Assembly: GCF_036967205.1 (NCBI RefSeq)
Contig: NZ_CP146022.1
Coordinates: 1 to 64,000, forward strand
DNA from: Streptomyces sp. Q6
GTDB taxonomy: Bacteria; Actinomycetota; Actinomycetes; Streptomycetales; Streptomycetaceae
Length of the DNA: 64,000 nt
Direction: 5' to 3'
The translations under genes were made by a program, and so were the position numbers. The notes beneath the pieces are model-generated. The model saw only the letters and a list, made by a program, of their open reading frames with translations, did not search any database and was not told where the DNA came from. Below, piece after piece: positions 35,462 through 45,092 of the stretch; position 1 is the stretch's first letter; each line of letters opens with the position of its first letter.

Positions 35462-35624
35462 GCCCCCGTGCCGGCTGGGCCTGTTCGAGCGCGGTCGCGC
35501 TGGGCAGGGCGCCCGGCCTGCGCAGCAGGAGCTCCAGGTAGTGGTCGAATTCGAGGTGTTCACCGGCCTTCGCGACCAGCCGCTCGTGCCGCGCGAGTTC
35601 GGCGGTGATCCGGCCCCACATCAT
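35462..35624 (-). pseudogene. IS21-family IstA fragment
   Basis: ARHERLVAKAGEHLEFDHYL and ELLLRRPGALPSATALEQAQ match the region near the end of IS21 IstA transposases. Only about 54 codons remain, with no IstB. It may come from the same family as the orphan repeats at 16627-16746. Confidence 0.65.
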
Positions 35625-35983
35625 CCGTGGTCATTAACCGGACAGACACATCCGGTGGACTGACCAATTGATCAGAGAGGCATGCTCTCGTCCACGGAAG
35701 CCGGAGCGATGCACGCCCGCGCCGCTCATCCTTGTCATGACCTGGCGGCCCCCCGGCCTGTCACATGGGCGCACAGGGCCAGCGCCCCAGCACTCTCATG
35801 TCACGCCGCCGACCGCTTCGCGGTCGCGCGAACTCATCAGCGGTCATACCCGCGAACGAGCACCGGGGCCGCTGATCCATCGCGGGCCAACCTCTTTTAC
35901 CTTCCAAGGCTTCTATACGTCTTTGCGTCACCGGCGCGAATCAATGCGTCGACGATCTGACGGAAAGGATCGAAGCCTGTGGA

Positions 35984-36139
35984 CTAGAAATAATGCTTTC
36001 GCCCGCCGACGGCCCGCCCGGTCGCTCCCAGGATCCACAGAATCGCACCCACCAGAATCAGGATCCCGCCTATCGTCGTCAGAAGGCCCATCCCCACCAG
36101 CAGCCCGATGATCAGCAAAATCAAGCCAAGAACAATCAT
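35984..36139 (-). CDS. DUF6131-like tiny membrane protein
   Basis: 51 residues, start ATG at 36139, stop TAG at 35984. It consists of two hydrophobic helices, MIVLGLILLIIGLLVGMGLL and GGILILVGAILWILGATG, and ends GRAVGGRKHYF, a tail I recognise from small Streptomyces membrane proteins (DUF6131). Its function is unknown; such proteins are abundant and often stress-linked. No operon partner is present. Confidence 0.78.
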   Translation of the reverse strand: MIVLGLILLIIGLLVGMGLLTTIGGILILVGAILWILGATGRAVGGRKHYF

Positions 36140-36804
36140 CACGAATCCAATCCTCGGTCATCAGCTGCCATTCAGCGGCAACACACCCCGAGTACCCCGA
36201 CCCCCACCCACCATGCACACGGCAACGCACTCCAATGAAGAGAGACCTTCAGCGGTCCGTTACGAGGAACCCGGACTGCCCGCGCGCCCGCCACATAAAC
36301 GAATCGCTCACACCCCGGACAGTCCCAGCACTCGCCAACGCGCCGGGAGACACACAGCCATCCGCCGTACCTGAAGACCGCAGACACCGCAACAGTCCAC
36401 GAAAGGCCCCCTTCGTGGCGACGGGGCGAGGACCGCGCCGGCATCGGGTTTCAGGGCCGGACAGACGGTCAAAAGCGTGCGCGGGCCAGCACGGTGTGAA
36501 GATTCTCCGCGGTGAGGGGTGTCAGAGGGGCGTTGCGGACGTAGTCCTCCTCCAGCGGAATGCCTTTTGTGAGGCCAGCACGGTGTGCGCACGCGCGTGC
36601 AGAACCCCTCATCGGCCGCCTCTCACGTCTGGCTCCTCAAGGCCGACGGCGTGCAGCTGCACACCATCACGCCGAACCGCAAATGGTCTTGACGCTCCGT
36701 CAAATCGCAGCTGGTATGCGGCGCCAGCGGGGTGCGCGAGATGGTGCACCGTGGTCGGGAGACAGCTCACGGGACGAGCGCGAGGCGAGTGGTATTACTG
36801 GTGC
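36140..36804. other. Intergenic region with a small palindrome
   Basis: No supported gene over 660 bases. TTGACG-CTC-CGTCAA (36689-36703) is a perfect 6-bp inverted repeat 100 bases before the next gene and could be an operator or a -35 region. The sequence around 36560-36680 has some protein-like character in one frame (VQLHTITPNRKW) but is broken. Confidence 0.4.
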
Positions 36805-37182
36805 ATGCAGGAAGAGACCGCGCGCTCCGCGATCGACACATTCATCTCCGCCTTCAACGCCTCGGACGACAGCTACGTCACTGCGCTGCTCTCCCAGGCC
36901 CTCACCTCGGACGTCGTCTTCTGGGGACCGTTGGGCCGTAGTGAGGGAATCGAGGCGGTCGAGCGGTTCGTGCTGGACATTCGGCGCCACCCCGCGGGGA
37001 CCGGCACGATGGTGCGCTGTTCGGCAGTGGACATGCCCGACGAGTGGGCCCGCTACCAGTGGGTCTTCACCACACCGGACGGAGGCCCCCGCCTGATGGG
37101 AACAGACGTCGTCCACCTGCGGCGAAGCCTCATCGATCAAATCATCGTCTTCGCGGGACAGATCGAACCGTCCGCCTCCTGA
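36805..37182 (+). CDS. NTF2-like / SnoaL-like domain protein
   Basis: 125 residues. The pattern EETARSAIDTFISAFNASDD at the start, then VVFWGPLGRSEGIEAVERFV and WVFTTPDGGPRLMGTDVVHL, is that of the cone-shaped NTF2-like fold with a central pocket. Members are isomerases, cyclases or ligand-binding proteins; which applies here cannot be told. It is intact and single. Confidence 0.75.
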   Translation: MQEETARSAIDTFISAFNASDDSYVTALLSQALTSDVVFWGPLGRSEGIEAVERFVLDIRRHPAGTGTMVRCSAVDMPDEWARYQWVFTTPDGGPRLMGTDVVHLRRSLIDQIIVFAGQIEPSAS

Positions 37183-37318
37183 AGCATTCCAGCCTCACCC
37201 ACCACCCCGCGGGCAGCACTGTCAGACTGCAGAACGCTCCAAAACCTCCGCCGGACGAATGTACGGCTCTGGAGGGAAGGTGTCAGGCGCCGGTGCGGGC
37301 CCGTGCGAGGATCCCGAC

Positions 37319-37828
37319 GTGAATGATCTGCGCTTCCGCCTCGCTGACGACACTGACCTCGCCACTCTGGTTCGTCTGCGCGACGACGCTGCCCGCTGGA
37401 TGCTCGCCCAGGGCATTACCGGCCAGTGGCAGCCCGGTCAGCTGGACGAGAACCACTTCCGCCAGTCCATGGCGCGTGGTGAGGTGTGGCTCGCCGAGGC
37501 CGATGACCGCGTGGCCGGGGCCTGGGAGGTGTGGTGGGAAGACGAGGATGCCTGGGGGTCACAGCCACCGGTGGCCGGCTACGTTCATCGGCTGATGGTG
37601 GACCGCGGCACCCGGCCGGGGACGGGACGGCTTCTGCTGAGTGCTGCGGAGCGCCGCGTTGCCGCGGCGGGGCGGACGCTCGTGCGTCTGGACTGCCTGG
37701 CCGACAACGCGCGCCTGAACGCCTACTACCTGGACGCCGGCTACCGGGTTGTTGGCCACAAGACAGGCAAACCGCAGCCGGGCGGCGCACCCAAGTCATT
37801 CACGCTCCTTGAGAAGGACACCATGTAG
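37319..37828 (+). CDS. GNAT-family N-acetyltransferase
   Basis: 169 residues from the GTG at 37319, with GAGGA 8 bases upstream; an ATG at 37259 is possible but would add 20 unconserved residues. The order is that of GNAT enzymes: N-terminal RFRLADDTDLATLVRLRDDA, a VWLAEADDRVAGAWEVWWED strand pair, the acetyl-CoA pyrophosphate loop RGTRPGTGRLLLSAAE, and LDCLADNARLNAYYLDAGYR. The acceptor is unknown. Confidence 0.85.
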   Translation: MNDLRFRLADDTDLATLVRLRDDAARWMLAQGITGQWQPGQLDENHFRQSMARGEVWLAEADDRVAGAWEVWWEDEDAWGSQPPVAGYVHRLMVDRGTRPGTGRLLLSAAERRVAAAGRTLVRLDCLADNARLNAYYLDAGYRVVGHKTGKPQPGGAPKSFTLLEKDTM

Positions 37829-38284
37829 CCCAGCTCGGCCACGCGGAGAAGAGCGATGCGGCCGTAGCGGGCGGTTGTCGTGGTCAGGAGCTTCTCGTAC
37901 GCGGCCTTGGTCAGCTCGTTGACCAGCTTGGTGGCGAGCATGTCGCGGACACGAAAGCCGGTCGTCGCTGCCTCATCCCGCAGAACACGCCAATGCTCCT
38001 ACCGCGAACCCCCGGGTGTTGGCAGAACCAGAGACGTCACCCTACGGCGAACCCGGGCATCCCCCCACTCTGAGCAAGAAGTGGTGTCAGCTCTCACATA
38101 CCGCAGCAGGCCCGGGGCCTGTTCGGCCAGGCTCGGCACGGGCAGGGCGCCAGGCCTCGAGGCGGTAGGTATGACGGTGCCGATGTACGCCGCGGCCGCA
38201 GTGCGCCCGGGCGGATGTGGCGCCTGAAGTCGCCCGTCGGCACGCCAGGTTCCTGGCACGGCCGAACCCGCTACCGTCACGCGC
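37829..38284. other. Intergenic region with a gene scrap
   Basis: The minus strand from 37941 reads MLATKLVNELTKAAYEKLLT then TTTARYGRIALLRVAELGYM before running into the GNAT gene. About 40 codons have coding character and look like the N-terminus of a truncated protein. The rest holds nothing I recognise. Confidence 0.35.
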
Positions 38285-38719
38285 ATGACGATCCGGCGCA
38301 ACGTTCGCGCGGTACTGCTCGACGGCGATCACCTGGTGTTCCTGCGCCGAGGATGGCCAGGCGGTCCCAGCTACTACGAGACCGTCGGCGGAGGTGTCGA
38401 ACCCGAAGACGCCAGCCTGGAAGCGGCCCTGCGCCGCGAAGTCATGGAAGAGATCGGCGCCACGATCGGCCCGGTCACCGAGATCCTGACCCTGACCGAC
38501 CCGGGTGAGAAGGTCACCGTCGTCCGGCACTACTACCTCGCCCAGGTCCTGGACACGGATCCCGACCTCCGCAACGGCCCTGAAATGCGTGACCCCGACA
38601 TCGGCACCTTCTCGCCCGTCCGCATCCCCCTGGACACATCAGCCGTGGCAGCACTGGGACTTCAACCGCCTCAACTCACCGATTACCTGCACAAACACGT
38701 CACATCATGGCGTACGTGA
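38285..38719 (+). CDS. Nudix hydrolase
   Basis: 144 residues. The Nudix box lies at residues 35-59 (GGGVEPEDASLEAALRREVM then EEIGA) with the metal-binding REVMEEIG core; spacing before it is one residue longer than the strict consensus. It hydrolyses a nucleoside diphosphate linked to some group X; the substrate is not predictable. The stop is followed directly by a frameshifted gene fragment. Confidence 0.87.
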   Translation: MTIRRNVRAVLLDGDHLVFLRRGWPGGPSYYETVGGGVEPEDASLEAALRREVMEEIGATIGPVTEILTLTDPGEKVTVVRHYYLAQVLDTDPDLRNGPEMRDPDIGTFSPVRIPLDTSAVAALGLQPPQLTDYLHKHVTSWRT

Positions 38720-38727
38720 CAAACACC

Positions 38728-39097
38728 CAACCGCCGCGGACCTCCTCCGGGTCCTCTGGGCCCCCTTCGACCACGAGAAGGGCCGCACAACCCGAGAACC
38801 GTCCTCTTCTGGTGCTCCGCCGCCACCGTCACCGACGTTCTTGACGCACCGCGCGAGCCGCCCATCGTCCAGCGGGACTGCTACCTCCCGGAGCCCTACC
38901 TGCTCTCCTCCGAACAAGTCACCGAGTACCCCAACCCCTCGGAGCTCCACAAGGAGCTGCGGGCTCAGCTGGATGGCGCGAGCCCCTGGGAGGTGATCCA
39001 CCCTGCTCGGTACGAAACATACGCGGACGACCCCGGCGAGCTCTACCGGAACAACCCCGCCACCCGCGGCTGGAAGACCGGCGGCTGGACCCACTAG
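38728..39097 (+). pseudogene. Fragment of a DUF1963/YwqG-like protein, frameshifted
   Basis: The first 25 codons read PTAADLLRVLWAPFDHEKG; after one frame change near 38795 it continues TVLFWCSAATVTDVLDAP and EPYLLSSEQVTEYPNPSELH and ends at GWKTGGWTH. This matches the middle of a Streptomyces hypothetical protein family I associate with DUF1963. The N-terminal half is missing and a single indel breaks the remainder. Confidence 0.6.
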
Positions 39098-39654
39098 ACC
39101 CTTTTCCGGCCCGAAGTCACACCCCTGCCGAGAGTGCCGCTCTGAGCAAGTCCCGTTCCTCACGATCGCCCCATGAGACGGGGACGGTGGCGGCGGAGCC
39201 TGGGTCGCCGAGGAGGAACCGGCACGCCAGGCGCGGCGCGCCCTGAGTGCCTGGAACGGCAACTGCACCTTCGTCGACATCGTCGGTGGCTGCGGCCTGC
39301 AATTCCTTGTCTGCCCAACATCTCCGAGGCATTCGGACACCGGACTCGTCCCGTAAGCACGGTCGGCCGCCAAGCACGGGCTACCCACGGGCTACCTCCG
39401 AAGGCATGCCCGGCGGAGTCACAGCGCCTGCTCTGCGCCGCCGGGCAGATCCATGGAGCAGCGGCTCAATCCCAGCCGGCGTCGCTGGCAGCGCGTTCGC
39501 CAGGCCGAGGACGGGTGAGTCCATCACATCGAACAGCAGGACAGGTCGGTACTGCTGGGTCGACTGTCTGGCATAACGTGACACCACTCCTTGCTCGATC
39601 AACACAACAACACCTCTACTTGTCATCGTCAACAGCCCAGCGAAAGGCCCGACC
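39098..39654. other. Intergenic region without a supported gene
   Basis: The plus strand at about 39190-39330 has one short stretch with coding character (WVAEEEPARQARRALSAWN) but no start and no family. The last 50 bases before 39655 include the promoter and leader of the PLD-like gene. Confidence 0.4.
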
Positions 39655-40962
39655 ATGAAACGAACGCTCACGCTGATCACCGCGCTGGCCGTCACCGCGC
39701 TGACGCCGACCGCGGCGCACGCGGCGGTCAAGAAGGCCAAGTCGCCGCTCAGTTGCGAGTCGCGGACGTTCACCTCGACACCGGGCCCGAGCTTCAACGA
39801 CCCGGAGAACCCCGACGCCCGGATGAACGTCATGGGCCCGATCATTGAATCGATCAACAGCGCCAGTTGCGGGCAGACCATACGCGTCGCCATGTACTCG
39901 ATAGGTAACACGCAGCCGGGCCCCGACTTCGCCAACGCCCTGATAGCCGCGCACCAGCGCGGCGTCATCGTCAAGGCGCTGATGGACGCTCACAGCGACA
40001 ATGCGATCTGGCAGACGATGGTCACCGAGCTGGGCAACGACCCGCAAGCCTCCAGCTTCGCCGCGTTGTGCCCGGGCGGCTGTCTCACTCACTATTCCGG
40101 CTCCGCCCTGCACGCGAAGTACTACATGCTCAGCGGTGGGAGCGACGCGAACAGGACGGTGACCGTCACCAGCGCCAATCCCACCTCCGCCCAGGCCAAC
40201 ACCGCGTGGAACAGTGGCGCCACCGTCAAGGGCAACGTCGACCTGTACAACTCCTACGTCCGCTACTTCACCGCCATGTCGAAGGGGGCGCTGGGCGGCC
40301 CGGGTCCGCTGGTGCCCGACTACTACAACTCCACCAGCGGCACGGACGCCAGGACGACACTGTCCCCGCCCTCCTACCAGTGGCCCAAGGCGCGCTCCAA
40401 GAGCGACACCTGGGTCGACTTCCTGAACAACATCAAGGCGCCGGCCACGATCAACATCGCCATGTACCAGTGGACTTCCCACGGGGACCCGGGTGACCGG
40501 AACTACCTGGAGCTGCCGAAGAAGCTGGTCAGCCTGGCGCAAACCGGTGTCAAGATACGCATACTGTTCACTGCCGGTCAGGTTGACAGCAGCGTGCAGA
40601 ACTACCTCAAGGACCGGCCCAATATCGAGGTGCACGACACCACCCGCGGCACGGACGCGAACGGCCACGCCCTGCACTACACGCACGACAAGTACATGTC
40701 GGTCAGCGGCACCTACGCGGGTACGGCCAACTCCAGACTTGTGTTCGTCGGCTCCTCGAACTGGACGAGCAACGGTGTCTGGCACAACGACGAGTCGGAC
40801 CTCAAGCTGGTCGGACAGACCAACTACGACGCGTTCATGACGGACTGGCAGAACCAGTACAACCGCTGCTGCGGGACCGTGGCACGGCAGTTGAGCGCCG
40901 AGGAGCGCGCCGAGAACAAGGCACGTGAGATTCCGATCGACCCGAAGCAGGTCCAGGAGTAG
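39655..40962 (+). CDS. Secreted phospholipase D-like protein
   Basis: 435 residues. Signal peptide MKRTLTLITALAVTALTPTA, cleavage near AHA-A. Two HKD-type motifs define the PLD superfamily: LHAKYYMLSG (first half, followed by TVTSANPTS) and THDKYMSVSG (second half, followed by VFVGSSNWTS). In both, Ser replaces the usual Asp four residues after the Lys, while His, Lys and the following (S/T)xN remain. It is probably an exported phosphodiesterase acting on lipids or nucleic acids. A strong terminator-like hairpin follows at 41019. The gene is monocistronic. Confidence 0.85.
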   Translation: MKRTLTLITALAVTALTPTAAHAAVKKAKSPLSCESRTFTSTPGPSFNDPENPDARMNVMGPIIESINSASCGQTIRVAMYSIGNTQPGPDFANALIAAHQRGVIVKALMDAHSDNAIWQTMVTELGNDPQASSFAALCPGGCLTHYSGSALHAKYYMLSGGSDANRTVTVTSANPTSAQANTAWNSGATVKGNVDLYNSYVRYFTAMSKGALGGPGPLVPDYYNSTSGTDARTTLSPPSYQWPKARSKSDTWVDFLNNIKAPATINIAMYQWTSHGDPGDRNYLELPKKLVSLAQTGVKIRILFTAGQVDSSVQNYLKDRPNIEVHDTTRGTDANGHALHYTHDKYMSVSGTYAGTANSRLVFVGSSNWTSNGVWHNDESDLKLVGQTNYDAFMTDWQNQYNRCCGTVARQLSAEERAENKAREIPIDPKQVQE

Positions 40963-41018
40963 GCACGGCGGGAAACACACCACCGCGTACGTGGATCACA
41001 CCTGCGCGCCTGGCTCAC

Positions 41019-41039
41019 CCCCGCTCGAGCGGAGCGGGG
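41019..41039. terminator. Terminator-like hairpin after the PLD-like gene
   Basis: CCCCGCTC, loop GAGCG, GAGCGGGG: a perfect 8-bp stem 57 bases after the stop codon. It lies between the PLD-like gene and the convergent P450. Confidence 0.55.
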
Positions 41040-41157
41040 ATCTCACCGGCCCTGTGCGAGCGAGCGGCGCGAGTCCTCTCGGGTGTTCGGCGACCGCCTT
41101 CCGTGCCTGGTCGATGCTCGAACACCGAGGACTCCCGCCGGTGCCCGCGGTGCGGTG

Positions 41158-42348
41158 TCACTCCGGGCCGACGGCAACGCGCAGGCCGCGGATCACGTAG
41201 CCCCCTATCTCGTCCTGGAATGTGACGCGGGGCGGCGTAAGCATCCGCACGCCCTCGAGGGCGAAGAGGTGGCCGAGGAAGACGTTGGCCTCCATCATCG
41301 CGATGTCGGCTCCGGGGCAGCGGTGCGGCCCGTCGCCGAACGACAGGGCGGCCGCGTAGCGGCCCGTGGTCGGCCGGCCGGGGCAGATGGTTGTCGGGGT
41401 GGCACCGACGGCGTCCGGGTCGGTGTTGGCCTCGTCCACGAAGAGGTCGATGCGTGCACCCGCGGGCACGGTGACCGGGCCGTCGGCGCCGGGCACGTCG
41501 AGGGCGCCGGTGGTGCGCCGGGCCAGCCGGGCGACCGCGGGTTCCAGGCGCAGTATCTCGTGGATCACCGCGAGGCGTGCGGTCTCGTCCCCGGCCATGT
41601 AGCGCTCGCGCAGGGCCGCGTCCGTGAACAGGTGCCATGCGGCCACGCAGAGGAACTCGCGGGTGGTGACCATGCCGGCGGCGGCGTAGGTGAGGCACTC
41701 GCCGAGGATCTCGGCATCCGAGCAGCCCTCGGCGATGAGGTGGGAGATCAGGTTGTCGGCGGGCTGTGTGCGGTGGGCTCGGACGGCAGGGCGGACGTCG
41801 GCAAGGTAGATCCGCAGCCAGTTGGTGTTCTGGCGGACGAGCCAGTAGATCCCCTGCGGGCTGGTCAGGCCGGGCCTGCCGAACTTCTCGGGGAAGAAGC
41901 GTTCCAGGCGGCGTTGGATGCCGGGTCTGCTGTGGGTCAGTCCGATCACTCCGCACGCCACGTCGATGGCGACGCCGAAGGTGAGGTCCTCCAACCGGGC
42001 CTCGCCGTCGGTCCGCAGGGTGTCCAGGTGCTTGCGGGTAACGCGTTCGGTGAGTTCGCGATAGTGCTCCTCGACGCGGCGGGGGGTGAAGTAGCGGGCC
42101 GTCTGGCGGCGGTGCTCCCGGTGTTCGGGCCCGTCGCGGTAGAGCACGGGCCGCCGAATCCGGGCCGGCATCTTCTCGACGGTCTCGACGCCCAGGCCCG
42201 CCTGGACGGTGTCGGTGCTACGCAGCACGGCGCGCGCCGCCGCGTAACCGCGCACCTGCCAGGTGCCGTCGTCGCGGCGGCCGACCGGACAGCTTAGGCC
42301 GGCCGGATCCCTGCGGATCTTGCGTACATCATCGCTCGGGTCGTCCAT
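41158..42348 (-). CDS. Cytochrome P450
   Basis: 396 residues. I-helix AAAGMVTT at 222-229, ExxR as EILR at 264-267, and the haem loop SFGDGPHRCPG with Cys344 as the iron ligand, so all key residues are present. It is a soluble class I bacterial P450 needing a ferredoxin partner; none is encoded nearby. The I-helix has Thr-Thr but lacks the usual acidic residue before it (MVTT instead of xETT or xDTT). The substrate is unknown. It stands alone, convergent with the PLD-like gene. Confidence 0.9.
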   Translation of the reverse strand: MDDPSDDVRKIRRDPAGLSCPVGRRDDGTWQVRGYAAARAVLRSTDTVQAGLGVETVEKMPARIRRPVLYRDGPEHREHRRQTARYFTPRRVEEHYRELTERVTRKHLDTLRTDGEARLEDLTFGVAIDVACGVIGLTHSRPGIQRRLERFFPEKFGRPGLTSPQGIYWLVRQNTNWLRIYLADVRPAVRAHRTQPADNLISHLIAEGCSDAEILGECLTYAAAGMVTTREFLCVAAWHLFTDAALRERYMAGDETARLAVIHEILRLEPAVARLARRTTGALDVPGADGPVTVPAGARIDLFVDEANTDPDAVGATPTTICPGRPTTGRYAAALSFGDGPHRCPGADIAMMEANVFLGHLFALEGVRMLTPPRVTFQDEIGGYVIRGLRVAVGPE

Positions 42349-42728
42349 CGGACGCGGCCCCCGTCCTCGTCATGCCGCCCCAGGAGAGGCCGCCGTCAGG
42401 TGTGTGCCGCCAGCGTTCAGCATGTGCACGCCGGCCGCCAGTCCCTCGGCCGCCCCAAAAGGCAGGGTCGTTCACTCTCATCGACCGACGTGCGGCCGTG
42501 GACATCGGGGTCGTGGACGTATGCCCTCAGCCTGTGAACAGCCGGAGGACGGTTTCGTACCGGCTCTTGGCGAAAGTCCTTGAAGGGCTGCGAGCTCACG
42601 ATGAAGAGGCCCTGGAACAGCGTGCGATCCCCCAGGAGGAGCAGAAGGCTGACGTGAAGCCGTCTGAGTGCATCGGTGGGCATCTGTGTACATCGGCGCC
42701 GCGCCCAGTTCACACCATCACGTCCCGG

Positions 42729-42860
42729 CCCGCGTCGAGCACGTCTTCGCCCGCATGTAGATCTGGAGAATCCCTCCGCGACTGCCGACGCAAAGGCGAC
42801 GGAAGGCACCAAGTCAGGCTCGGCGTCGCCCGTCTGCACACCCACAGTCTCGGCGGATGG
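42729..42860 (+). pseudogene. IS5-type transposase C-terminal scrap
   Basis: RPARVEHVFARM, a stop, then after a frame change LRDCRRKGDGRHQVRLGVAR. This is the conserved end of a DDE transposase. Less than 45 codons remain. The rest of the 42349-42938 gap has no recognisable gene. Confidence 0.6.
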
Positions 42861-42938
42861 GCGGGCGGCCCGCCGCCGGGCGAACCACCGCCCCACCAAC
42901 CTGAAGATCCTTTACGGACCACCTCTTAGGCTGGCGCG

Positions 42939-43790
42939 ATGACTGATGAGCAGGATCGAGTGCAGCCGTCGGGAGTGTGGGCCACGGCGGTGGGGGTGGC
43001 GAGGGTGCGGGCGCTGGAGACCGAGCGGGAGGACCCGCTGTTCCGCGACCCGCTGGCACAGGCTTTCGCGGCCACCGGCGGCCTGTGGCCCTCCTCGCCA
43101 CCGTTGCCCGATGACGAGGCCTCGCGCCGCCGCCGGCTGGCCGTGTCGTTCTCCATCGTCATCCGGACGAAGTTCCTCGACGACCTGTTGCAGCGGGCCT
43201 CCGCGTCCGGGGTCCGACAGGTCGTACTGCTCGGCGCCGGCATGGACAGCCGAGCCTTCCGGATGGACTGGCCCGAGGGCACCCGGCTGTTCGAGATCGA
43301 TACCGCCGCCCCGCTGGACTTCAAGGCGTCGGTGCTGCGCCATGAGCGGGCCGTCGCACGCTGCGAGCGGATCACCGTCGCGACGGACCTGCGGGAGAAC
43401 TGGCCGGACGCGCTGGCCGCCGCGGGGCACGACCCGGCGGCGCCAACCGTGTGGATCGCCGAAGGACTGCTGATCTATCTGCCCGAGGACGCGGTGGAAC
43501 TGCTGCTGGCCCGGATCAGCGCGCAGTCGACGAGCGGCAGTTGGCTGGGGCTGACGTTGGGCTCGCGCGGCGTGATCGAGCGCTTCGGCTCGGACGCCGT
43601 GCCGGGGTCGGCGGCGTCCATGTGGGTTTCGGAGATGCCCGGCGACCCGGTGGGCTGGCTGGCCGGGCACGGCTGGAAGGCCGACTGCCACACCCTGCGC
43701 GAGCGCGCTGCCGCCTATGGACGCCCGATCAGTACCCCGGCGCAACGCGAGGAACAGCCCGGCGGACTGATCGCGGCGGTCCGTCGGTAG
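42939..43790 (+). CDS. Class I SAM-dependent methyltransferase (leucine-carboxyl-methyltransferase-like)
   Basis: 283 residues. RTKFLDDLLQRASASGVRQV leads into the SAM-binding motif VVLLGAGMDSRAFRM; the segment EIDTAAPLDFKASVL and the post-motif VWIAEGLLIYLPEDAVELLL are diagnostic of the family also seen as TIGR00027-type methyltransferases, many in actinomycetes. The acceptor is unknown. It lies between two P450 genes but no biosynthetic core is present, so a secondary-metabolism role is only possible. Confidence 0.88.
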   Translation: MTDEQDRVQPSGVWATAVGVARVRALETEREDPLFRDPLAQAFAATGGLWPSSPPLPDDEASRRRRLAVSFSIVIRTKFLDDLLQRASASGVRQVVLLGAGMDSRAFRMDWPEGTRLFEIDTAAPLDFKASVLRHERAVARCERITVATDLRENWPDALAAAGHDPAAPTVWIAEGLLIYLPEDAVELLLARISAQSTSGSWLGLTLGSRGVIERFGSDAVPGSAASMWVSEMPGDPVGWLAGHGWKADCHTLRERAAAYGRPISTPAQREEQPGGLIAAVRR

Positions 43791-44502
43791 AGCGCGTCCT
43801 CCCGATTACCCGCCGACCACGTAGGCACCTGACCGGTGCCAGTTCTCATCGAGATTCTCTGGCCCTGAGAGCATCAGGTGCTGCCCGGACTCTGTGACAA
43901 GGGTGGGCGGTCCCCCGTCGCGGACACGCGGATAGGGGACCGGCCGTTCCCCATCGCGGATCTCGCTCGGGATCTCATGCTCCGCTCTGGGTGACGGCGA
44001 ACAGCCCTCGCCAACCCCGACGCCGACTTCGCATGGGCCTCGATGTCGTGCGAGTAGGACGGCACGGTCACGGTCCAGAGGTATGAGGAGAGTTGACACC
44101 TGGGGTCCGTGGTGGCACCCGTACGTGCGCGAAGCGGTCACGGCGCTCGGCTTCGATCCGTCGTGCAGTCACGCTCCTGACGGACTGATCATCGGGCGTC
44201 TCCGGGGCCTTGGCGGCTTCCGTCAGATTGGGCCCGTCCGTGACCTTCACTCTGTAGCCGGCCGGGATGGTCAGTGCCTAGCCCATGGCCGGGTTGCGGC
44301 CCTCACGCGCAGCCCGGTGGGTGCGCTCGAAGCTCAGGAAGCCGGGGATCGCGAGCTCCTCGTGACCCATGGGGCGCGGCGAGGGTCCCGCGCGGCGCGC
44401 GAGGCCCGTAGGCCAGTCCCCCGCCCCATGGCGAACCTGGCGCGCACCTGGCGCTTTCCCCTCCGGCCATGCCCCACGGACCGTCGACGCGTTGGCCCTG
44501 GC
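43791..44502. other. Region without a firmly supported gene
   Basis: Long open frames exist on both strands, as expected at this GC content, but none shows a ribosome-binding site with family-like sequence. An alternative is that the small gene at 44503 begins upstream at 44083. Confidence 0.4.
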
Positions 44503-44736
44503 ATGCACCACGACGACCACGACACGGCTCCAGCGAGCCTGACGCAGCTGACCGACGCCTACTGGCTCAGCACCCCGCCCTCACTGCACACGCACCAGCC
44601 CTGCCCTCGCTGCGCCCCCGCACCGCAGACCCAAGTCGCTGTGCCGCGCACGGTGGTGTGCAGGCACGCGCGCACGGTGATGACCGCCGTCTCCGTCCTC
44701 ACGGTCGTCGGCGCCGTCCTCGCCATCGCGCGATAG
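44503..44736 (+). CDS. Small hypothetical protein with CxxC and a membrane helix
   Basis: 77 residues from the ATG at 44503 (MHHDDHDTAPASLTQLTDAY). The middle has CPRC and a later Cys-His pair (VCRH), which could bind zinc, and the C-terminal 20 residues (TAVSVLTVVGAVLAIAR) form one membrane helix. Similar short proteins occur near integrated plasmids of Streptomyces, but I cannot assign a function. Confidence 0.45.
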   Translation: MHHDDHDTAPASLTQLTDAYWLSTPPSLHTHQPCPRCAPAPQTQVAVPRTVVCRHARTVMTAVSVLTVVGAVLAIAR

Positions 44737-45092
44737 GCCCAGGCGCAGCTCAGTCGCGAGGAATAGTGAGGAAGAGTCAAGACCTCTGGATTCGGCGTGG
44801 TCCGGCGGTAGCGTGGGAGTCCGCCTGGGTCCGGGAGCTCGTCCTCGAAGTCGCGGGCGGCAACGGGATCGGGGCCGCGGTTCCAGAGTGCTTCGAGTAC
44901 CCGAGGTGGGTTGCGCAGTGACGTGCTCCCCGAGCGGCTGAAGGGGTCGTGACGCGGGGCCGCCGTTCCCGCCAGAATGTCCCAAGTCGACTGCCGGTAA
45001 AGTCAGTTGTGCGTGACCGACACCTAGGCCGTCGGCTCACCGTTCGGCCCATACGCGCTGCCGCCATCCCAGCCGTCCGCCTTGGAGCCCTC

